DNA of 64,000 nt, from NCBI GenBank assembly GCA_964030785.1, contig OZ034972.1, positions 16,587,183 to 16,651,182 on the forward strand. Direction: 5' to 3'. The stretch's first letter is position 1; every line of letters starts with the position of its first letter. Of the stretch, positions 59,951-64,000 are shown in pieces. Below the pieces are notes generated by a model. That model worked only from the letters and a program-made list of their open reading frames with translations. It ran no database searches and was not told the DNA's origin. The stretch is from Siderastrea siderea. Its lineage: Eukaryota; Cnidaria; Anthozoa; Scleractinia; Rhizangiidae. The translations under genes and the position numbers were made by a program.

Positions 59951-60100
59951 GCTGTGCCTCGTTTTTTCAACCCACTTCTCGGGGTTTGGATATCCTGATG
60001 AAACACTCTTTCCCGTGTTTGATATATTACTTACACATGGCTTCGTCGCCATTATCCAAACTTTAGAAGATTTGTGAGGTTGTTAGGAGTTTTGACCCCA
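59951..60100. repeat. Right arm of the palindromic target repeat
   Basis: 59,962-60,008 is the inverted match of 40,509-40,554, with similarity fading out to about 60,060. The loop between the arms (about 15 bp) holds the insertion site. Confidence 0.65.
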
Positions 60101-60190
60101 GCAGATTTGGAACGACAAATTTTGTGTATAATTGAACTGTACGGATGCGGAGTTTAATTACTTACAAGGTCTTGTTTGTTTGACACCTAG

Positions 60191-60574
60191 GTGCACAAAA
60201 CACTCCTTCACGTTTGGGTAGATTGTTCCTGCTGTACCGGTGCAGCTCATGTTCTCAAAGAAATTCGTTTTTTTAGAACAGCTCTGTATTGTGATAAGTG
60301 TAGGAAGAATCATAAAGCACCACCGCCTCCACCAGAAGGTTAATGTTCTTTTAGTGTTCCTGTGGCGAGAAACTGTAATTATAAAAGTCAAGTCAATCAG
60401 TGGATTAGTGAAAATGTTGAATGGCGAAAATTGACAAAATGCCGAAAGCAACGGCGGGGTCCTAGCATTGAACATTAATTTTCTTTTTCATTTGACACTT
60501 AGGTGCATAGACAAATGAGAGTTACCATGTCTTGGCACCACCATCACTGTAAAGTGTGTAAAACCTGTCTGTGA
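60191..60574 (+). other. Array of Cys/His micro-exon-like units, right part
   Basis: Two more units follow TTTGACACCTAG and TTTGACACTTAG, each joined to GTGCA. 60,191-60,343 encodes a Cys/His segment (VWVDCSCCTGAAHVLKE, then YCDKCRKNH) and a Pro-rich end. 60,503-60,574 encodes MSWHHHHCKVCKTC. They belong to the array at 39,904-40,371, separated from it by the younger Polinton. The last unit overlaps the phospholipase gene on the other strand. Confidence 0.5.
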
Positions 60575-60886
60575 CACCGGCAAACGGTCAATGGCTTGAA
60601 TCACCTTGGCGTCGGCTTTCCACTTGTCTTGCAAATTTTTAGCATGACTGTAATCAATGTCGTGTTGTTTGGCAATATTGTCCAACCAATTGGTGCCAGG
60701 ATCTCCACACTTGAGTGGTTTGGCCAAGTAAGTACCAGGTCCCATGTACTGATAGCCGGGCCAATGAAATTCAATGACTGTTTTATCCAGCCATTTTTGA
60801 ATGTCCACACCCCATCCTCGTTGGGTTGTTTTTTTCTTGCTGTCCTCCTTCTTTTCCTTGTGGGTTCTTTCTTGGAACGGGTTCAT
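60488..60886 (-). pseudogene. Phospholipase A2 homologue, older element, altered C terminus
   Basis: 132 residues from the ATG at 60,886. A basic leader, WPGYQYMGPGTYLAKPL and KQHDIDYSHAKN keep the calcium loop and catalytic His-Asp. After AIDRLP (about 60,585) the sequence no longer matches the younger protein: the Lys-rich tail is replaced by sequence antisense to the last Cys/His unit. The catalytic core may be intact, but one substitution in the conserved RGDPG block (C for R) and the new tail suggest decay. Confidence 0.7.
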
Positions 60887-60889
60887 TTT

Positions 60890-61640
60890 TCTTTAGTCAC
60901 TGTCGTAATCCAATCGTAGTCTTAACTTCTTACCTTGTGCCCAATCTTCCCACCCAGGCAGGGGTTTCAACTGTTCCACTTCTCGAACGCCTTTGCCTTT
61001 GCCTTTGCCTTTGCCCTAAGGACTGGAGGCCAACTTTTTTTCAATGGTTTTGCGTCGTTTTCGAATGGCTTCCAAACGAGCGATGAGATCACCGTGGCCT
61101 CGACTAGTTGAAGGTGTGACTTTACGGACGGGGATTTTACTGGTGGACGCTTTGCCTTTCTTGACCAGAGTACTAGTGCTTTTTCGTCCTGGAGGTTGCA
61201 GTTTGGGGGTGAAGGGCACATTTTATCATGCGTTTCAACTATTGTCCCACAGAACCCGTGAGAAAATCCCCTTCTTCTTCTTCTTCTTCTTCTTCTTCTT
61301 CTTCTCCTTCTTCTTCTTCTTCTTCTTCTCCTTCTTCTTCTTCTTCTTCTTCTTCTTCTTCTTCTTCTCCTTCTTCCTCTCTTAGAGGTCCACTGGGAGC
61401 ACCCACGCCGGCACCACCAGGAAATTGACGTATTCGTTTGGTCAACTTGGTCAACTCTTAACTGAGAGGTTTGGTTTTGGCATTGACGATGGCTGGAGGT
61501 AATTTGGGATCTTGCCAACAAGACATGTTTTTTTGAGCAGCTAACGTGGCTGCTTTGTTGAGCAGAGCATTTTCCGTTAACTCACCTTTTTAATATTGAA
61601 TGAGTTGATCTAAATACTTTTGAGGAATCATGTACACTTC
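60890..61640 (-). pseudogene. Scaffold-like late protein, older element, with expanded Glu run
   Basis: Homologue of 53,319-53,971. The conserved tail lies at 60,895-61,010, the SPSTP/KGK region at 61,020-61,220, the Glu-rich linker at 61,262-61,385 and the start (QYYK-type segment) near 61,560-61,640. A GAA triplet expansion of about 40 codons with spaced Gly replaces the short linker of the younger copy. Stops at 61,017 and 61,455 and a frame change break the gene. Confidence 0.65.
61263..61380. repeat. TTC/GAA triplet repeat
   Basis: About 38 triplets, mostly TTC with CTCCTTC interruptions, encode polyglutamate on the minus strand. Antisense frames rich in Ser or Phe here are artefacts. 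Confidence 0.9.
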
Positions 61641-61813
61641 TTCCATTTGGCGCTGCACTCAGCACAAAGTTCTCTGTCGTCCCAGGAGCGACACTCAGCA
61701 CAACAGAAATTCAACAAAGTTTGCATATGCTCTTTGTACAACGTCTCAGATTTATGCTTCCAACAGTGGCAAAGATCTTTCCAGTCCTCTCGTTCCCGAT
61801 TGGCGTTTTGCAC
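61628..61813 (-). CDS. Zinc-ribbon-like protein, older element
   Basis: 61 residues are open, with a helical Trp/His-rich part (WKDLCHCWKHKSETLYKEH), CAEC and a second CAEC; the homologue is 53,107-53,337. The N terminus is missing or shifted by a frame change. The cysteines are all kept. Confidence 0.55.
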   Translation of the reverse strand: MQNANREREDWKDLCHCWKHKSETLYKEHMQTLLNFCCAECRSWDDRELCAECSAKWKKCT

Positions 61814-61844
61814 GCTTTAGCTTCGAACACATTGACATAAGACG

Positions 61845-62137
61845 TTGTTGAGACCTTTCCAAAATCCTCTGCCTTTTTGCGAGACGAGCCACTGACGACG
61901 TTTTTTCACGGAATGTTTGCGACGACCCAGGTTTCGTAACACCCCTTTATAGGGACGAAGCTGAGCCATGATAGGTGGTGTCACGGGAATGTTTTTTTTT
62001 CAGCAGGTTCAACACGAGTTATTCACAGCATTGACTTGATCTGCATTGGCATGTTGCAAAAGTTCTTGACGTTTAAAACGATTGAATTCTTTTAACACAG
62101 ACCGTAAAAACGGCAATTGACGTCGACGACGTTTCAT
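61845..62137 (-). pseudogene. Basic core-like protein, older element
   Basis: The ATG at 62,137 begins an Arg-rich segment like the start of the 52,808 protein (RRRQLPF). The helical middle and basic second half follow in a changed frame after a T-run near 61,990. A stop or frameshift separates them. Confidence 0.5.
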
Positions 62138-62925
62138 ACGGCCCATGGTTTTCGCCGAAAATTAGAAACAGCACCTCCCACACCCAGGGCTCCCGTTCTT
62201 TGATATCGTTTACTCTTGCAGAGTTGGACCCCAACTCTAGCCGCTCCTTTCAGCAGAGACCAAAGACTTCCTCCTACATTTACTGTGCGACATTTTCTCG
62301 TTCTTGTTTTTCTTTTCCTTCTTCTGGGGGGCCATGGTCCTGAGTACATGAGGGTGGGACTGTGAGGGTTGACCTTCTTATCCTTTTCCACCCAGTAACT
62401 TTTAGATATCAAAGGACGAGAACATCCATCCACGTAGCATTGGGCGTCCACTTGTTTATACACAAAATGACAGTAGTATTCTTGCACACACCGTTTGGGC
62501 AAAGGTGGAGTAAAATCAATGATGGCGTCATCCAACGTTTGCATTTTGATAAAAAAAGCCTTCCAGTCGCTCAAAGGGACACGGACATAATTCCACGGAC
62601 ATAGGTTCTCAATTCCATCAAGGCTTTTGCGCAGGTGGTAAAAGCAGAGCGAGTCATGTCTACTTTCAAACTGTATTTTTTAAAATCGTTCCATCCTTTC
62701 ACTACGGTGCCCACAGGAGTCAAACACGCAACCAACGTGCTGTTTTCCAAAATCGGACCCGCAATCATCCCAGCAGCCATCAACAGTAAAGCCATTGAAC
62801 AAGACGTTGTAAAACTTTAAGTGATTTAACATTTTTCTGTTTGTGGTAAGAGGCATCCAACGAATCCATTCTTTGCAAAAGTTCTGGTTTAAACTTTCAA
62901 CAATTAACTTTGGACAACGGTCCAT
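62134..62925 (-). pseudogene. Two-helix membrane protein and basic small protein, older element
   Basis: Frames at 62,925-62,680, 62,795-62,571 and 62,574-62,134 together cover the homologue of 51,928-52,536. They include the hydrophobic pair (LLMAAGMIAGPILENSTLVA) and the Cys/Pro-rich end (FTPPLPKRC, CYVDGC). They continue into the Arg-rich start of the following gene, here with ACCATGG intact. At least two frame changes occur. Confidence 0.6.
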
Positions 62926-63059
62926 TCCGCAAGGGCACCCTTACCTTTTCTTTAGAAGGCATTTCTTTCTCAAAACGAATACCGCGACGAACTGCTTTGC
63001 ACGATGGGACGTCTTCCTTCTTTATACCAGATCACGATGCTGTTGGTGGCCGTGATATC

Positions 63060-63745
63060 AGCAATCTATCGTCCCGCAGCAATTTGTTGTGGATCTTACA
63101 ACAACATCCGTAATCGACGTTGTAAATCGGCTTGTTTCAAAGTGGTAGGTGACCCTCGAGGTGTTACTTCTTGAGAGGAACTGGGTCGTGACTAAGGTAA
63201 TGTGGGGGACGGTTGAAGACGGCGGGGGCGACCTCGTCCTCGTTCTCGTCCTCCTCCGGGACGTCCACGCAGGGTACTGGCTCTTCCAGGTCCTACTCCT
63301 CCTCCAGGGGACAATCTGGGACTGCCTGAGTGCGGGATGCATGCTCCTGAAGAAACGCCAGGACTCCCTCGATGAATGACATGAGAAGGAATGCGAGGGC
63401 TAGCGGGGGTTTGTACTTCTGTAGAAGGGGTTTTGGAAGCGGGGATGCCTACACCTGCCGGGGACACAGCACCGCTAACGCAGGCAGGGGATGGGAGGGA
63501 CTCCAAAGAGCGGGTCATGTCTTCCACGGTCAATTGTTTCCAGGTTTGGTCAATTAGGGACTGGTGCCCGGTGTTTAAAATTTCTTGAATGGTACCGGGT
63601 GACACACAGTTGGTGGCCGAGGAGACTTCAATGGAGTTTCCACCCCTTTGTTGAACCAAATTATATACCTCTCGCATGGCACAGTAATTCATGTTATCCA
63701 AACGCATGCTATGAAAATGATCGCCCACGATTCTTTCCAAACAAA
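63060..63745 (-). pseudogene. Gly/Arg-rich late-type protein, older element
   Basis: The homologue of 51,134-51,928: a helical start near 63,740, a TRSLESLPSPACVSGAVSPA block, then Pro/Ser- and Arg/Gly-rich parts (RGRPGGGRERGRGRPRR). The conserved KQADLQ-type end lies near 63,110 in another frame. The Gly run is much shorter than in the younger copy, so the GGT array expanded later there. Confidence 0.6.
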
Positions 63746-63841
63746 CCTAATACAAATAGAGAGGAAATCCCTGCAACCTTCTACTTTTTTCTCTCGTGGT
63801 CATCCTGTGTCTGGTCGCGACACTTTTGATAAGACGCTTTT

Positions 63842-64000
63842 AAGAGGTGGCTCAACAGTCATTGATGATCGGACGAAGCAGGATGCAAACCCAAAACCAA
63901 ATACCCATAAGGGCGTGTAGTGGCGTGATGAAAGGTTTCCAAACTGTCTTTCCACGTAGTGGCGAAACTGATTCGAACGATCCAGTCTCTAAACGAGGTG
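63842..64000 (-). pseudogene. Packaging ATPase C-terminal fragment, older element, cut by window edge
   Basis: The minus strand encodes the counterpart of 50,860-51,093, including YLVLGLHPASSD. There is a sense codon where the younger copy has TAA at 50,983, but a stop occurs soon after. The Walker motifs would lie beyond 64,000. Confidence 0.65.

Larger units (their letters stand above)
59945..64000 (-). mobile_element. Older Polinton/Maverick, right portion
   Basis: Minus-strand homologues of the younger element's late genes appear in the expected mirror order: phospholipase, scaffold-like protein, zinc-ribbon protein, basic core protein, two-helix membrane protein, Gly/Arg-rich protein, and the end of the packaging ATPase at the window edge. 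Every gene has frameshifts or stops. With 33,803-40,558 it forms one element split by the younger insertion. Confidence 0.85.

Noticed and set aside
61044..61428. Phe- or Ser-rich plus-strand frames
   Set aside because: Antisense of the GAA expansion in the older scaffold-like gene.

Overview
This window looks like nuclear DNA of a cnidarian, most likely an anthozoan such as a stony coral. It has spliced genes with consensus donor and acceptor sites, an IL-17-receptor-type SEFIR gene, metazoan-type transposons from at least six classes, AT-rich intergenic DNA and many short repeats. I see no bacterial operons and no sign of contamination. The taxon is inferred from protein style and repeat content, not proven.

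Layout. 1-2,300: dispersed repeats and a small array of hairpin repeats. 2,300-8,170: two inverted copies of one multicopy gene fragment. The left copy is cut by a non-autonomous LTR retrotransposon (2,902-5,938) that carries Gag plus a Y-box cold-shock domain; the right copy is cut by a LINE tail. A truncated Harbinger transposase (about 6,199-6,700) lies beside them. 8,326-9,370: the last two exons of a SEFIR-domain gene, the best host gene here. 11,690-28,868: a roughly 17-kb Mutator-like element (MULE) with a four-exon transposase (19,908-24,892), long terminal inverted repeats full of minisatellites, and several smaller elements in its left arm. It splits a multicopy minus-strand coding sequence whose parts lie at 11,440-11,690 and 28,869-33,235.

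33,803-64,000: the most striking part. A complete 19,386-bp Polinton/Maverick (adintovirus-like element; 40,559-59,944) has inserted into an older, decayed Polinton of opposite orientation (33,803-40,558 plus 59,945 to the window end). The young element has about 470-bp terminal inverted repeats and a 6-bp target duplication, AACCCG. Its genes read GRF zinc finger, integrase with chromodomain, two penton-like paralogues, small basic virion proteins, double-jelly-roll major capsid protein, adenovirus-type protease, a tRNA-like gene, packaging ATPase, several late-type proteins including a two-helix membrane protein and a parvovirus-like phospholipase A2, then a divergent minus-strand gene and DNA polymerase B. 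Most genes abut or overlap, and several are preceded by TATA boxes.

The virion module is largely open, but the replication gene is dead. Polymerase B carries a frameshift, a nonsense codon, loss of the whole 3'-5' exonuclease region and a D-to-N change in catalytic motif C. Movement must have relied on enzymes from another copy, or these lesions arose after insertion. The older element keeps the same gene order in mirror image. It also carries an unusual array of Cys/His micro-exon-like units, which the insertion cuts in two.
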